A stretch of 64,000 nt of DNA, from contig JAFLDZ010000001.1 of the NCBI GenBank assembly GCA_017302135.1, positions 496,001 through 560,000 on the forward strand, written 5' to 3'. The stretch's first letter is position 1, and each line of letters opens with the position of its first letter. The DNA is from Lysobacterales bacterium (GTDB lineage Bacteria > Pseudomonadota > Gammaproteobacteria > Xanthomonadales > Xanthomonadaceae). Under the pieces are notes generated by a model. That model ran no database searches. It was not told where the DNA came from and saw only the letters and a list, made by a program, of their open reading frames with translations. Positions 41,609-50,687 of this stretch are shown piece after piece. Both the position numbers and the translations under genes were made by a program.

Positions 41609-41730
41609 TCATTCCGCTGTGCGTTTGAGGGGCATCGCCATCTGAAACTGGTGATGGCGCATGACGCCTTCGGCTTATGCGCCCTACTCGATTGCTGGGC
41701 GACGCGATGTGCTTGCGACGCCAGTTGGTC

Positions 41731-41847
41731 TCAACTGCCAAACTCCGGCTCACGCTGCAATGCGCGCTTCACATCCTCCAACGCATTCGGATCGTCTAGC
41801 GTCGACAGATCGCCCGGGTCGCTGCCCTGCGCGAGCGCGAGCAGCAA
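41731..41847 (-). pseudogene. prpE: 3' end remnant of prpE
   Basis: The minus strand encodes the last 37 residues of PrpE plus a TGA stop: LLALAQGSDPGDLSTLDDPN followed by ALEDVKRALQREPEFGS. It differs from the intact PrpE C-terminus at only four positions (G/S, G/E, Y/F, G/S). The frame is cut at 41847 where repeat R2 begins, so no start or catalytic part remains. Conservative changes suggest it derived from a related prpE allele or from an old duplication. Confidence 0.85.
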
Positions 41848-41951
41848 GTAGCCCGGGTAAGGCCGCACCCGGGGCTTTTGAAATTGAACCGCAACGGATT
41901 TTCCGTGGCTTGCGCTTTCCCGGGTGCGCGCGGCGCGCTTACCCGGGCTAG
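41848..41951. repeat. palindromic repeat R2, GTAGCCCGGGTAA type
   Basis: Second copy of the ~105-base palindrome, joined directly to the broken end of the prpE remnant. The next 157 bases (41952-42108) are less GC-rich and show no recognisable element up to the small membrane gene. Confidence 0.85.
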
Positions 41952-42108
41952 TTGTGGAACCGCATGCGATTCACGAGGATGAAAAAAATGGGCAGAATCA
42001 TTTTTTCTGTCTGGTTACTGTGTAAAGTTGATCTGGTTCCATTTCTGCACGCTGCCGCACGAATCAATTGAACTTTTGTATGGACACAATCGATGATCGG
42101 GGTATTCG

Positions 42109-42444
42109 ATGTTTAGGTTTTTGACGCTTTGCCTGAAGCTTTCCATCTACACGGGGGCGCTTCTCACAGTTATCGCTGGCGCGCTGATCGGCCCGGAAGT
42201 CATCGCAGAACTGGGCTTCTCGGACTTATCGGCGGGTATTGCTTACGGAATCGGTGGGGTGACCGGAATTTTTGCCGCTTCGATCCTCTTCGGCATCCCC
42301 ATCGTGCTTCTGAATATCAACGCCAATCTCGAGCAGGCCGTTGATTTGTTGAAAACGATGCAGCAGCCAGCAGGGTCAAGGATTGCTGAGGCAGTCGCTC
42401 CCGTGATCGTTGACCACGCCTTGGATGCTTGGGAATCCGCCTAA
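42109..42444 (+). CDS. small membrane protein, unknown function
   Basis: 111 residues with two strongly hydrophobic helices (about 10-30 and 44-70: AGIAYGIGGVTGIFAASILF, then GIPIVLLNI) and an amphipathic C-terminal tail. No family was recognised. The last codons (GAA TCC GCC TAA) and the preceding bases are repeated at 41446-41467, just after the AT-rich gene, although no protein frame continues there. It lies within the segment bounded by the two direct repeat copies, so it is probably part of the mobile or exchanged cargo. Confidence 0.6.
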   Translation: MFRFLTLCLKLSIYTGALLTVIAGALIGPEVIAELGFSDLSAGIAYGIGGVTGIFAASILFGIPIVLLNINANLEQAVDLLKTMQQPAGSRIAEAVAPVIVDHALDAWESA

Positions 42445-42807
42445 AGATTTCGTCGAGCGAGCAGCCCGGGTAAGGCCGCAGGCCGCACCCGGGGCTTTTG
42501 ATGTTGAACCACAGCGGATTTTCCGTGGCTTGCGCTCTCCCGGGTGCGCGCGGGGCGCTTACCCGGGCTACTCATTCCGCTGTGCATTTGAGGGGCATCG
42601 CCATCTGAAACCCGCGATGGCGCATGACGCCTTCGGCTTATGCGCCCTACTCGATTGCTGGGTGGCGCGATGTGCTTGCGGCGGCCGTTGTCTCAACCGC
42701 CATACTCCGGCCCCCGCTGCAATGCGCGCTTCACATCCTCCAACGCATTCGGATCATCCAGCGTCGACAGATCGCCGGGGTCTCCGCCCTGCGCGAGCGC
42801 GAGCAGC
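42424..42807. repeat. direct repeat copy B (extends into intact prpE)
   Basis: Counterpart of 41446-41847. It starts in the last codons of the small membrane gene, includes palindrome R3 and a GGCGCAT hairpin (42619-42646), and runs ~115 bases into the 3' end of prpE. Confidence 0.85.
42461..42571. repeat. palindromic repeat R3, GTAGCCCGGGTAA type
   Basis: Third copy of the ~110-base palindrome; its left end reads GCAGCCCGGGTAA. It lies in the 248 bases between the convergent small membrane gene and prpE and may terminate both. Confidence 0.85.
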
Positions 42808-44594
42808 GAGCGGCGCAGCAGTTTGCCCGAGCGCGTTTTCGGCAGCGCATTGACAATGTAGATCCGCGCCGGGCGGGCGACGGCGCCGAGGCTGTGTTCG
42901 ACCTGTTTGCGCATGCTGTCGGCGGCGGCGATGCGTTCCTGCGGTTCGCTGGTTGCCTGGCGCAAGGTCGCGAACACCACCGGCACCTGGCCCTTGAGTT
43001 CGTCGGCGACGCCGACGACGGCGACCTCCGCCACCAGCGGACAGCTCGACACCGATTCTTCGATCTCGCGCGTGCCCAGGCGATGGCCGGCGACGTTGAT
43101 CACGTCGTCGGTGCGGCCGAGGATGAAGGTGTAGCCTTCTTCGTCGCGGATCGCCCAGTCCAGCGAGCTGTAGAGCAGGCCTTTGAAGTGGCCGAAATAA
43201 CTGTGCAGGAAACGCGCGTCGTCGTTCCACAGCGTGGTCATGCAGCCCGGCGGCAGCGGCGGTTCGATCACCAGCACGCCTTTCTCGCCGGCACCGACTT
43301 CCTCGCCGGTGGATTCGTGGATGATCTTCGTGCGGTAGCCGAGATTCGGGAAACCCGGCGAGCCGAATTTCACCGGCTTCATATCCAGGCCCGGCAGCAG
43401 CGCCAGCACCGGCCAGCCGGTTTCGGTCTGCCAGTAGTTGTCGATCACCGGTTTGCCGAGTGCGTCGGTGATCCAGTGCGCGGTGGGTTCGTCCAGCGGC
43501 TCGCCGGCAAGAAACAGATACTGCAGCGACGACAGGTCGTGACGGCGGATGAAATCGATGTCGTGCTTCTTCAGCACGCGCGCGGCGGTCGGCGAGGAGA
43601 ACATCGTGCGTACGCCGTATTTCTCGCACAGCGACCACCAGATGCCGGGGTCGGGATTCACCGGCAGCCCTTCGTACAGCAGCGAGGTCGCGCAGACGAT
43701 CAGCGGGCCATAGACGTTGTAGGAATGCCCGACCGCCCAGCCGACATCGGACGTGGAGAACATCACTTGCCCGGGGCCGACATCGAATACGGTGCGCATC
43801 GACAGCGCCATCGCCACCGCGTGGCCGCCGACATCGCGCTGCACGCCCTTGGGCTTGCCGGTGGTGCCGGAGGTGTAGAGCAGATAGCTGGGTTCGTTGG
43901 ATTCCAGCCATTGCACCGGCACGTCGGTCTCGCCGACTTCGGCGCGCAGGGTCGCGTAATCCTCATCGCGACCGGCGACCTTCGGCTCGGCGGCATCGAG
44001 CCCGCGCGAGACGATCAGCACTTTCGGCGGCGGTGACGCGGCTTCGGCGCAGGCCGCGTCGACCAGCGACTTGTAGGGAATCACCTTGCCGCCGCGCATG
44101 CCGGCATCGGCCGCGATCAGCAGCTTCGGCGTGGCGTCGTCGATACGCAGAGCGAGGTTGTGGGCGGCGAATCCGCCGAACACGACCGAGTGGATCGCGC
44201 CGATGCGCGCGCAGGCCAGCATCGCGAACACCGCTTCGGCCATGTTCGGCATGTAGATGACGACGCGATCGCCGCAGCCAACGTCCAGCCGCTGCAGCAC
44301 CGCAGCGAATGCGTTCACTTCGCGATACAGCTCGCGATAGGTGATTTCGCGGGTGAGATTGGTTTCGGTCGAGATCGCGACCAGCGCGAGCTGATCGCCG
44401 CGCGCGTCCAGATGCCGGTCCACGGCGTTGTAGCAGAGATTGGTCTGCCCGCCGACGAACCACGACCGGAACGGCGGGTTGTCGTAGTCGAGGATCTTCG
44501 CTGGCGGAACATGCCAGTGGATGGCGTTCGCCTGTTCCGCCCAGAACCCTTCAGGGTCTTCTATCGAGCGGCGATATTCGTCTTCGTAGCGCAT
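42693..44594 (-). CDS. prpE: propionate-CoA ligase
   Basis: 633 residues. Activates propionate to propionyl-CoA through an acyl-AMP. It follows PrpE rather than acetyl-CoA synthetase in its opening (EYRRSIEDPEGFWAEQA), in NLCYNAVDRHLD and in ending soon after DPGDLSTLDDP. AMP-binding motif YLLYTSGTTGKPKGVQRDVG, DNYWQTETGWP and the CoA/acetylation loop PKTRSGKLLRR (regulatory Lys) are intact. The start at 44594 has a GGGAGGG ribosome site. Its 3' end is duplicated 960 bases away as a remnant. Completes prpB-C-D-E in this region. Confidence 0.94.
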   Translation of the reverse strand: MRYEDEYRRSIEDPEGFWAEQANAIHWHVPPAKILDYDNPPFRSWFVGGQTNLCYNAVDRHLDARGDQLALVAISTETNLTREITYRELYREVNAFAAVLQRLDVGCGDRVVIYMPNMAEAVFAMLACARIGAIHSVVFGGFAAHNLALRIDDATPKLLIAADAGMRGGKVIPYKSLVDAACAEAASPPPKVLIVSRGLDAAEPKVAGRDEDYATLRAEVGETDVPVQWLESNEPSYLLYTSGTTGKPKGVQRDVGGHAVAMALSMRTVFDVGPGQVMFSTSDVGWAVGHSYNVYGPLIVCATSLLYEGLPVNPDPGIWWSLCEKYGVRTMFSSPTAARVLKKHDIDFIRRHDLSSLQYLFLAGEPLDEPTAHWITDALGKPVIDNYWQTETGWPVLALLPGLDMKPVKFGSPGFPNLGYRTKIIHESTGEEVGAGEKGVLVIEPPLPPGCMTTLWNDDARFLHSYFGHFKGLLYSSLDWAIRDEEGYTFILGRTDDVINVAGHRLGTREIEESVSSCPLVAEVAVVGVADELKGQVPVVFATLRQATSEPQERIAAADSMRKQVEHSLGAVARPARIYIVNALPKTRSGKLLRRSLLALAQGGDPGDLSTLDDPNALEDVKRALQRGPEYGG

Positions 44595-44678
44595 GCGCCC
44601 TCCCACGGACAACGCGATGGGGGCAGCTTAGTCCTCCGCACGAGGCCCGGCCTTCCGACCTTGGTCGCAGACGCAAAC

Positions 44679-44707
44679 GAACACGCCGGGCAATGCCCGG
44701 CGTGTTC
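44679..44707 (-). terminator. intrinsic terminator after mdh
   Basis: Perfect 14-base arms GAACACGCCGGGCA / TGCCCGGCGTGTTC around a single base. On the minus strand it lies 23 bases after the mdh stop and is followed by GTTTG. Confidence 0.8.
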
Positions 44708-44730
44708 ATGAATCGCGAGCGTTGTCGCGA

Positions 44731-45714
44731 TCAGAGCAGATGCGCGACGCCGGCACGTTCTTCTTCGAGTTCCGCGAGCGTCTTGTCCATCGCTGCGCGG
44801 CTGAAGTCGTCGACCGGCAGGCCTTCGATGCGCGTGTATTCGCCGTTGGCGCAGGTCACCGGCACGCCGTACATCACGCCTTCGGGAATGCCGTAGCTGC
44901 CGTCGGACGGAATACCCATGGTCACCCACTTGCCGTTGGTGCCGAGCACCCAATCGTGGATGTGGTCGATCGCGGCATTCGCGGCCGACGCGGCCGAGGA
45001 CAGGCCGCGTGCTTCGATGATCGCCGCGCCGCGCTTGCCGACCTGCGGGATGAACGCATTGGCGTTCCAGTCGGCGTCGTTGACCTTGTCCTTCAGCGAT
45101 TCGCCGTTGACGGTCGCGAAGCGGTAGTCGGGATACATGGTCGGCGAGTGATTGCCCCACACCACCATGTTCTGGATGTCGCCGACGGCCACGCCGGCCT
45201 TGTTGGCGAGCTGCGACAGCGCGCGGTTGTGGTCGAGGCGCAACATCGCGGTGAAGTTCTTCGCCGGCAGATCGGGCGCGGATTTCATCGCGATGTAGGC
45301 ATTGGTGTTGGCCGGGTTGCCGACGACGAGCACCTTGACGTTGCGGCTGGCGACGGCGTTGAGCGCCTTGCCCTGCACGGTGAAGATTTCGGCGTTCTTG
45401 AGCAGCAGATCCTTGCGCTCCATGCCCGGGCCGCGTGGCATCGCGCCGACCAGCAGGGCCACGTCGGCGTCCTTGAACGCGACGTTCGGGTCATCGGTGC
45501 CGACCATGCCGGCCAGCAGCGGGAACGCGCAGTCTTCCAGCTCCATCATCACGCCCTTGAGCGCGGCCTGGGCTTTCTCCAGCGGCAGTTCCAGCATCTG
45601 CAGGATCACCGGCTGGTCCTTGCCCAGCATTTCGCCCGAAGCGATGCGGAACAGCAGGGCGTAACCAATCTGGCCAGCGGCGCCGGTAACGGCGACTCGG
45701 ACGGGTTGTTTCAT
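44731..45714 (-). CDS. mdh: malate dehydrogenase
   Basis: 327 residues of the NAD-dependent, cytosolic-type (lactate/malate dehydrogenase-like type 2) class. NAD loop [13 protein letters not shown], substrate Arg in [21 protein letters not shown], and catalytic His in [11 protein letters not shown] are all present. Links the TCA cycle and supplies oxaloacetate for PrpC. ATG at 45714 gives [11 protein letters not shown]. It is preceded by the aminotransferase gene on the same strand. Confidence 0.97.
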   Translation of the reverse strand: MKQPVRVAVTGAAGQIGYALLFRIASGEMLGKDQPVILQMLELPLEKAQAALKGVMMELEDCAFPLLAGMVGTDDPNVAFKDADVALLVGAMPRGPGMERKDLLLKNAEIFTVQGKALNAVASRNVKVLVVGNPANTNAYIAMKSAPDLPAKNFTAMLRLDHNRALSQLANKAGVAVGDIQNMVVWGNHSPTMYPDYRFATVNGESLKDKVNDADWNANAFIPQVGKRGAAIIEARGLSSAASAANAAIDHIHDWVLGTNGKWVTMGIPSDGSYGIPEGVMYGVPVTCANGEYTRIEGLPVDDFSRAAMDKTLAELEEERAGVAHLL

Positions 45715-45811
45715 GAGGGAACTCCGGGGGGATGACGAGTGGCGAAAGAGGGAAAGTTCGACCGAACGGGAGACGAAGGACAATTCGACTTTCGTCTCCG
45801 GCGGCCCGGAC

Positions 45812-47017
45812 TCATTGCATTTCGGCGAAGAACTCCTGGATGCGCTGCAGACCCGGCGCCAGCTGCGGCGTCGGGCAGGTGTAGCTGATCCGGAGCGCAC
45901 GCGGTTCGCCGAAGGCCGAGCCCGGCACACAAGCGACGCCCTTGGCATCGAGCAGTGCGTTGCACAGATCGACATCGTTGGCGATCTTCAATCCGGTCGG
46001 ACCGTGGGTCTTGCCGAAGTAGGCGCTGACGTCGGGGAACACGTAGAACGCGCCGCGCGGCTTCGGGCAGACGATGCCCGGAATGGCCAACAGCGCCGCC
46101 ATCACCTGGTCGCGCTTGGCCTGGAACTCGGCGTTCTTCTGGGTCGGCACATCCTGCGGACCGTTCAGCGCGGCGATCGCAGCGGCCGTGGTCAGCTCGG
46201 GGATGTTGGTGATGTGGTTCGAGTTCATCGTCACCACCGCATTCGCCACCGCTTCCGGGCCGGCCATGAAGCCGACGCGCCAGCCGGGCATGCCATAGGT
46301 CTTCGACAGCGAATCCAGGAAGATCACGCGGTCGCGCAGCTCGGGGCGGAACTGGATGAAGTTGTGGTAGCCGACACCGTCGAACACCATGCGGTTGTAG
46401 ATGTCGTCGGTGATGATCCAGGTGTCCGGATATTTCACCAGGACATCGGCGAGCGCCGCGATCTCGTCCTTGTCGTAGACCATGCCGGTCGGATTGGACG
46501 GATTGTTGAACAGGAACACCTTCGGCTTCTTCGCCATCGCGGCGTCGAGCTGCGCGGGGGTGAGCTTGTAATCCTGCTCGGGCGGACACGGCAGCAGATC
46601 GATCTTGGCGTCGACGATTTCCGCGATATCGACATAGCTGGTCCAGTACGGCGTCGGGAACGCGATGGTGTCGCCTTCGTCCAGCAGCACTTCGGCCAAG
46701 TTGTAGATGACGTGCTTGGCGCCGATGCCGGTGGCGATGTTGGCCCGGGTGTAGCCGGTCAGGCCGGTGGCTTCCATGTGTTTCAGGAAGGCGTCGAGCA
46801 GGGCATCCGAACCGCGGTTGCTGCCATACTGGCCCGAGTCTTTGTTCAGGGCCTCGCGGACCGCATCGTAGACATGAGCACCGGGCAGAAAATTCGGGAC
46901 GCCGATCGAGAAACTGATGATGTCGCGGCCTTCGGCCTTGAGCCGTTTGGCTTTTTCGGCGACAACCATGATCGCACTGGGCTTGGCGCGACCGACGCGC
47001 CGGGCGAGCTGAAGCAT
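45812..47017 (-). CDS. PLP-dependent aspartate-type aminotransferase
   Basis: 401 residues, class I fold type. Key segments: [23 protein letters not shown], the PLP-binding Lys in [15 protein letters not shown], and the substrate Arg in LRISYTCP. It resembles Rhizobium-type (subgroup 1-gamma) aspartate aminotransferases, which convert aspartate and oxoglutarate. The ATG at 47017 ([10 protein letters not shown]) is used; the longer frame overlaps the divergent lipoprotein gene's leader. Next to mdh, with which it shares oxaloacetate. Confidence 0.9.
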   Translation of the reverse strand: MLQLARRVGRAKPSAIMVVAEKAKRLKAEGRDIISFSIGVPNFLPGAHVYDAVREALNKDSGQYGSNRGSDALLDAFLKHMEATGLTGYTRANIATGIGAKHVIYNLAEVLLDEGDTIAFPTPYWTSYVDIAEIVDAKIDLLPCPPEQDYKLTPAQLDAAMAKKPKVFLFNNPSNPTGMVYDKDEIAALADVLVKYPDTWIITDDIYNRMVFDGVGYHNFIQFRPELRDRVIFLDSLSKTYGMPGWRVGFMAGPEAVANAVVTMNSNHITNIPELTTAAAIAALNGPQDVPTQKNAEFQAKRDQVMAALLAIPGIVCPKPRGAFYVFPDVSAYFGKTHGPTGLKIANDVDLCNALLDAKGVACVPGSAFGEPRALRISYTCPTPQLAPGLQRIQEFFAEMQ

Positions 47018-47086
47018 CGCTTGACCTGTTTTGGGTTCGAAAACACTGAGGGGAAGCCTGCGGACGCAGGCCGGAGGAAGCACGAA

Positions 47087-47902
47087 ATGTTAGCACAGCG
47101 CACCGTTCCGACCGCCGCCGCGACCCATGCGTCGGCCGCACCTCAGCCGGCTCTCCAGCGATTCCGCTGGGCCTTCGTGCTCGCCTGCTGCCTGCTGCTC
47201 AACGCCTGCGTCTCCACCCAGACCCGGGTGGTGAAAGACGACACCGGACAGCCTCTGACCATCGCCGGCAGCGTGGTGCTGGTGGAGCCGGACATGGAAC
47301 TGTACGAAGTGCTCGCCGGTGGCGCCCAGGAACCCCGCAAAGCCTGGACCGACACCGCCCGGCGACTCTATCCGCAGATGGCGCGCGACATCCTCGGCCA
47401 ACGCGGCATGACGGTGGTTCCCGACTTCAACCTGCCCCCCGCGACCAGCAACGACGATCCACTGCGCCAGCTGATGCTGCTCAACCAGGCGGTCTCGATC
47501 AGCATCCTCCAGTACTCGCGCAGCGGCAGCAGCGCCAACACCGGCCTGCGCAACAAGCACGGCAAGTTCGACTGGACCCTCGGCCGCGGCGTGAAAGCGC
47601 TGCGCGACGCCACCGGCGCCGACTACGCGCTCTTCACCTACGTCCGCGACAGCTACACCGGCGGCGGCCGCGTGGCGATGCGGGTGGTCGGCTTCCTGCT
47701 GCTGGGGGGCGATATCGGCGGCGGCTACCAGATCGGCCTGACCTCGCTGGTCGATCTGCGCACCGGCCAGGTGGTCTGGCACAACCTCTTGGTCGATCAG
47801 GCCGGGGATCTGCGCGATGAAGCCGGCGCGCGCGAGACGGCGGAGGACCTGCTCAAGGGCCTCAACGACAAGCGTCGCTCAAGCAGCGGGAGCCGGCGAT
47901 GA
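47087..47902 (+). CDS. lipoprotein of unknown function
   Basis: 271 residues. A long N-terminal extension precedes the signal helix and lipobox LLLNAC (Cys about residue 41). The mature protein has a short hydrophobic, Gly-rich stretch (VAMRVVGFLLLGGDIGGGYQ) near the middle and a segment TSLVDLRTGQVVWHN that resembles outer-membrane-associated 'CsgG/penicillin-binding activator-like' folds, though I cannot assign a family firmly. Its TGA stop overlaps the ATG of the following protease gene (ATGA), so translation is coupled. Confidence 0.8.
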   Translation: MLAQRTVPTAAATHASAAPQPALQRFRWAFVLACCLLLNACVSTQTRVVKDDTGQPLTIAGSVVLVEPDMELYEVLAGGAQEPRKAWTDTARRLYPQMARDILGQRGMTVVPDFNLPPATSNDDPLRQLMLLNQAVSISILQYSRSGSSANTGLRNKHGKFDWTLGRGVKALRDATGADYALFTYVRDSYTGGGRVAMRVVGFLLLGGDIGGGYQIGLTSLVDLRTGQVVWHNLLVDQAGDLRDEAGARETAEDLLKGLNDKRRSSSGSRR

Positions 47903-49080
47903 GCCCGCGCGGGCAGCTCCGCCTGCTGTGTCTGGCGCTGCTGATCGCAGCGTCGACCGGCTGCGCCACCAGCCAGCAGGTCCGCGACCACCGCCCCGGC
48001 GATGCCCCGGTCGCCGGCAGCGACGAGGACGAACTCTGGTACGCGATGCAGCGCGCCGAGGCCGAACTGCAGCGCGCGCCGCAGCGGGTCCGCGATCCCG
48101 CACTGAACGAGTACGTTCGCAAGATCACCTGTGATGTGGCCGACGACTACTGCCGCGATCTGCGCGTGTACATCATGGATGTGCCCGAATTCAACGCATC
48201 GATGGCGCCGAACGGGATGATGCTGGTCTGGACCGGCGCCCTGCTCCGCGCCCGCGACGAGGCCGAAATCGGCTTCGTGCTGGGCCACGAGGCCGGCCAT
48301 TTCCGCGCCCAGCATTCGATCCGGCAATGGCGGCGGCTCAAGGACACGTCCGCCGTGCTCAGCGCCTTCCAACTGGTGGCCTACGGCGCTGGCGTGCCAG
48401 ACGCCGCGCTGCTCGGCGCGCTGGGCGCGTATGCCGGCATCTTCAAATTCAGCCGCGACCAGGAGCGCGAGGCCGACCGGCTCGGCTTCGCGTCCGCAGT
48501 CGCGCACGGTTACGACCCCAACGCAGGCGCCGATCTGTGGGCGCGACTCAAGCGCGAAGAGGACACCCGCAAATACCAGCGTCGCGGCGTGGTGTTCGCC
48601 ACCCATCCGGCCACCGACGAGCGCATGAGCGATATCCGCGCCGCCGCCGACGCCTTGCCGAATCCGCCGCGCGAACGCCACCGCGACGAGTACCGCGCGG
48701 CGATGCGGCCGTTCATGGCGCACTGGCTGGACGAAGAACTCGGGCGCCGCCGCTACGCCAGTTCGCTGCTGGTGATCGGTGAATTGCTGGCCGATGCGCC
48801 TGCGGACGATCACGGCCTGCTCACGTTCTATCTCGGCGAAGCGCACCGGCGACGCAATGTCAGCGAGGATCGCGCCAAAGCCGCCGAACTCTACGCCCGC
48901 GCCATCACCCTGCCCGGCGCACCCGCCGCGACCTGGCGCGAGCACGGCTTCGCGCTGCGCGAGGCAGGCCGGAACAGCGAAGCCTCTGCCGCGTTGAAAC
49001 GTTATCTCGACCTCGCCCCGCAAGCGGACGACCGCGCCTTCGTACAGCGCGAACTGGAAAAAACAGGAGAACGACCATGA
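47899..49080 (+). CDS. M48-family metalloprotease lipoprotein with TPR-like C-terminus
   Basis: 393 residues. Type-II signal peptide with lipobox STGC (Cys22). The zinc-protease motif GHEAGHFRAQHS is at about residue 130 and the third ligand Glu in EREADRLGF at about 190. The C-terminal ~110 residues are helical and repeat-like (LTFYLGEAHRRRN, AAELYARAITLPG, ALKRYLDLAPQ), as in BepA/LoiP-type envelope proteases that degrade misassembled outer-membrane proteins. Overlaps both neighbours by four bases (ATGA). Confidence 0.9.
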   Translation: MSPRGQLRLLCLALLIAASTGCATSQQVRDHRPGDAPVAGSDEDELWYAMQRAEAELQRAPQRVRDPALNEYVRKITCDVADDYCRDLRVYIMDVPEFNASMAPNGMMLVWTGALLRARDEAEIGFVLGHEAGHFRAQHSIRQWRRLKDTSAVLSAFQLVAYGAGVPDAALLGALGAYAGIFKFSRDQEREADRLGFASAVAHGYDPNAGADLWARLKREEDTRKYQRRGVVFATHPATDERMSDIRAAADALPNPPRERHRDEYRAAMRPFMAHWLDEELGRRRYASSLLVIGELLADAPADDHGLLTFYLGEAHRRRNVSEDRAKAAELYARAITLPGAPAATWREHGFALREAGRNSEASAALKRYLDLAPQADDRAFVQRELEKTGERP

Positions 49081-49667
49081 GCCTCCGCCGCATACTGCAG
49101 ACTGCCGTGATCGTGCCGATCTGCCTGCTGCTCGCCGCCTGCAGCACCGGCGGCGCGCTGGTGAAACCCGGCCCGACCATCGCCAGCGGCAAGCTGATGA
49201 TCGACAGCGAAATGGAGTGGACCCGGATCTACACCGGAACCCGTTATCAGCTGTGGAGCATCGACGGCGAACTGCTCAACCGTCTGTATCTGATCCCGAC
49301 CGTGCGCGAGAAGGAATTCATCTTCCTCGGCGAACGCCAGACGAAGCGGCGACCCGATGGCGCTTTTTACCATCGCGGCCTGCGTCCGGACGAACTGCGC
49401 GACCTGATCCTGGACGGCCTGCGCGCCGCCGGCACCGCGAACGTCGAAGCGCGCGACCTGCGCCCGGCCACGTTCGGCAGCCGCGAAGGCCTGCGCTTCG
49501 AGTTCTCGCTCGCAAACGAGGAAGGCCTGAAATTCAAGGGCATGGCGGCGGCGTTCGAACACGAGAAAGGGCTGTCGCTCGCGATCTTCATGGCGCCGTC
49601 GGAGTATTACTATCCGCGCGACGAGGCCAAGGTCGCAAAGATGCTGGATTCGCTGCGGCTGAAGTGA
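49077..49667 (+). CDS. lipoprotein of unknown function
   Basis: 196 residues. Type-II signal peptide with lipobox LLAAC (Cys22). The mature part is a mixed alpha/beta domain with no recognised family: EMEWTRIYTGTRYQLWSIDG, LRFEFSLANEEGLKFKGMAA, ending ML DSLRLK. Last of the three-gene lipoprotein cluster; its ATG overlaps the protease stop. Likely works with the M48 protease as an envelope partner, by context only. Confidence 0.78.
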   Translation: MSLRRILQTAVIVPICLLLAACSTGGALVKPGPTIASGKLMIDSEMEWTRIYTGTRYQLWSIDGELLNRLYLIPTVREKEFIFLGERQTKRRPDGAFYHRGLRPDELRDLILDGLRAAGTANVEARDLRPATFGSREGLRFEFSLANEEGLKFKGMAAAFEHEKGLSLAIFMAPSEYYYPRDEAKVAKMLDSLRLK

Positions 49668-49689
49668 TCGATCCACGCAGCTGGACCGG

Positions 49690-49935
49690 TCAATCTCCGC
49701 CGCCGCTATCGCCTGTACCGCCGTCGGAACAACCGCCGCTGTCGGCGTCGGACAGCGACGATTCCGCACCCTGATTTTCGGCGACGAAATGCGAATACCC
49801 GTAACCCGGCGTGCCCGGATTGCGGATCAGCGCGACGACTCCGACGACCGCCGCCGGCACCGCGACGAACCACAGCCCGGCGACGAACGAAATCAACGCC
49901 GCCAACAGCAGGCCCCATCCGATCAGCAAGTGCAT
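49690..49935 (-). CDS. small membrane protein with Gly/Ser/Asp-rich tail
   Basis: 81 residues. Two hydrophobic segments (about 3-20 and 22-37) are followed by a polar tail ending GGCSDGGTGDSGGGD with a single Cys. Start supported by an AGGGGAA ribosome site. Convergent with the lipoprotein operon. Function unknown; small proteins with such tails recur in xanthomonads. Confidence 0.6.
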   Translation of the reverse strand: MHLLIGWGLLLAALISFVAGLWFVAVPAAVVGVVALIRNPGTPGYGYSHFVAENQGAESSLSDADSGGCSDGGTGDSGGGD

Positions 49936-49985
49936 GCAGGTTCCCCTGTGATTTCCGAACCGGACCGCCCTGCCCGGCGATTACC

Positions 49986-50687
49986 TCAACGCAGCGGACG
50001 GCAAGCCACCGCGAAGTCCACATGATAATGCTCATCGTGGCGCCACCAGACTTTGCCGCGCGTGAATTCGACGTGCCGCCGCAGATACGCACCGCGCGTC
50101 GTCGCGAACAGCTTCGGCAGGTACGCGGGTTCAAAAATCACCCTGCCGATGCGTGCCCCGGAACGACGCCCGGACTGGTCCAACGCGTAAAGATGTTCGC
50201 CCAGCGCCTCGAAGTCGATACGCAGATCGCGATAGCGCGCTTCGGCGTCGAATTCGATGTCATAGCCGTAACGATTGCCCGCATTGCCGGGCAGCTGCAC
50301 CGAACGCCCCTTCGCATCGACCACCGGCACCATGAAGTCCACCGACAGTCCGTTCTGATGTGTTTTGTGCGGCTTGAACGGCCCACCCTTCGCGAATCCC
50401 GTTTCGCCATAGACGAAGGTCTTCGCAGGCGCGTGCTTTGCGAGCGCGGCGTACGCGGCCGTGACCGCACTAGCGACGTGAGCGTGCGTATATGTCCTGC
50501 CCAGGCTGACGCCAACGGTGCTGTACGCGCGGAAGTTCTTGCCACTGGCCGGCAGTTGCACGGCATGCTCGATACGGCCTTTGGCGGGGGTGCCATGGCA
50601 GACGCTGTCGGCTCCAAAAGCAGGTGTCATCGCAACCGGTAAAAAGAACAAACAGGCCATCGCTGCGTAGTCGGCACGGCTAGCCAC
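49986..50687 (-). CDS. penicillin-insensitive murein endopeptidase-like protein
   Basis: 233 residues with a signal peptide (hydrophobic ACLFFLPVAMTPAFG, cleavage near ADS). The zinc-ligand pattern HKTHQNGLSVDFMVP and C-terminal HDEHYHVDF matches the MepA/M74 layout (H...G..D and HxH). Such enzymes cut DD- or LD-crosslinks in peptidoglycan. It is shorter than E. coli MepA (274), and the match is by motif only. The start at 50687 overlaps the upstream gene by eight bases; an ATG at 50660 is a non-overlapping alternative but has a signal peptide without a basic N-region. Confidence 0.7.
   Translation of the reverse strand: MASRADYAAMACLFFLPVAMTPAFGADSVCHGTPAKGRIEHAVQLPASGKNFRAYSTVGVSLGRTYTHAHVASAVTAAYAALAKHAPAKTFVYGETGFAKGGPFKPHKTHQNGLSVDFMVPVVDAKGRSVQLPGNAGNRYGYDIEFDAEARYRDLRIDFEALGEHLYALDQSGRRSGARIGRVIFEPAYLPKLFATTRGAYLRRHVEFTRGKVWWRHDEHYHVDFAVACRPLR

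Larger units (their letters stand above)
41446..41847. repeat. direct repeat copy A (~400 bases, includes prpE 3' remnant)
   Basis: This block is near-identical to 42424-42807. In order both contain GA(C/T)GCTT(T/G)GGAATCCGCCTAAA, a long GTAGCCCGGGTAA palindrome, a GGCGCAT...ATGCGCC hairpin (41656-41683 here), and the 3' end of prpE. Differences are scattered point changes plus small indels. It bounds the AT-rich gene on its right side. Confidence 0.85.

Noticed and set aside
41498..42571. Insertion sequence or transposase for the GTAGCCCGGGTAA repeats
   Set aside because: The three copies are ~105-111 bases with no open frame and no clear target duplication; they are better described as non-autonomous intergenic palindromes.
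42693..44594. Acetyl-CoA synthetase as the identity of this ligase
   Set aside because: The N-terminal and C-terminal ends and the overall pattern follow PrpE, and the gene lies in a prp locus.
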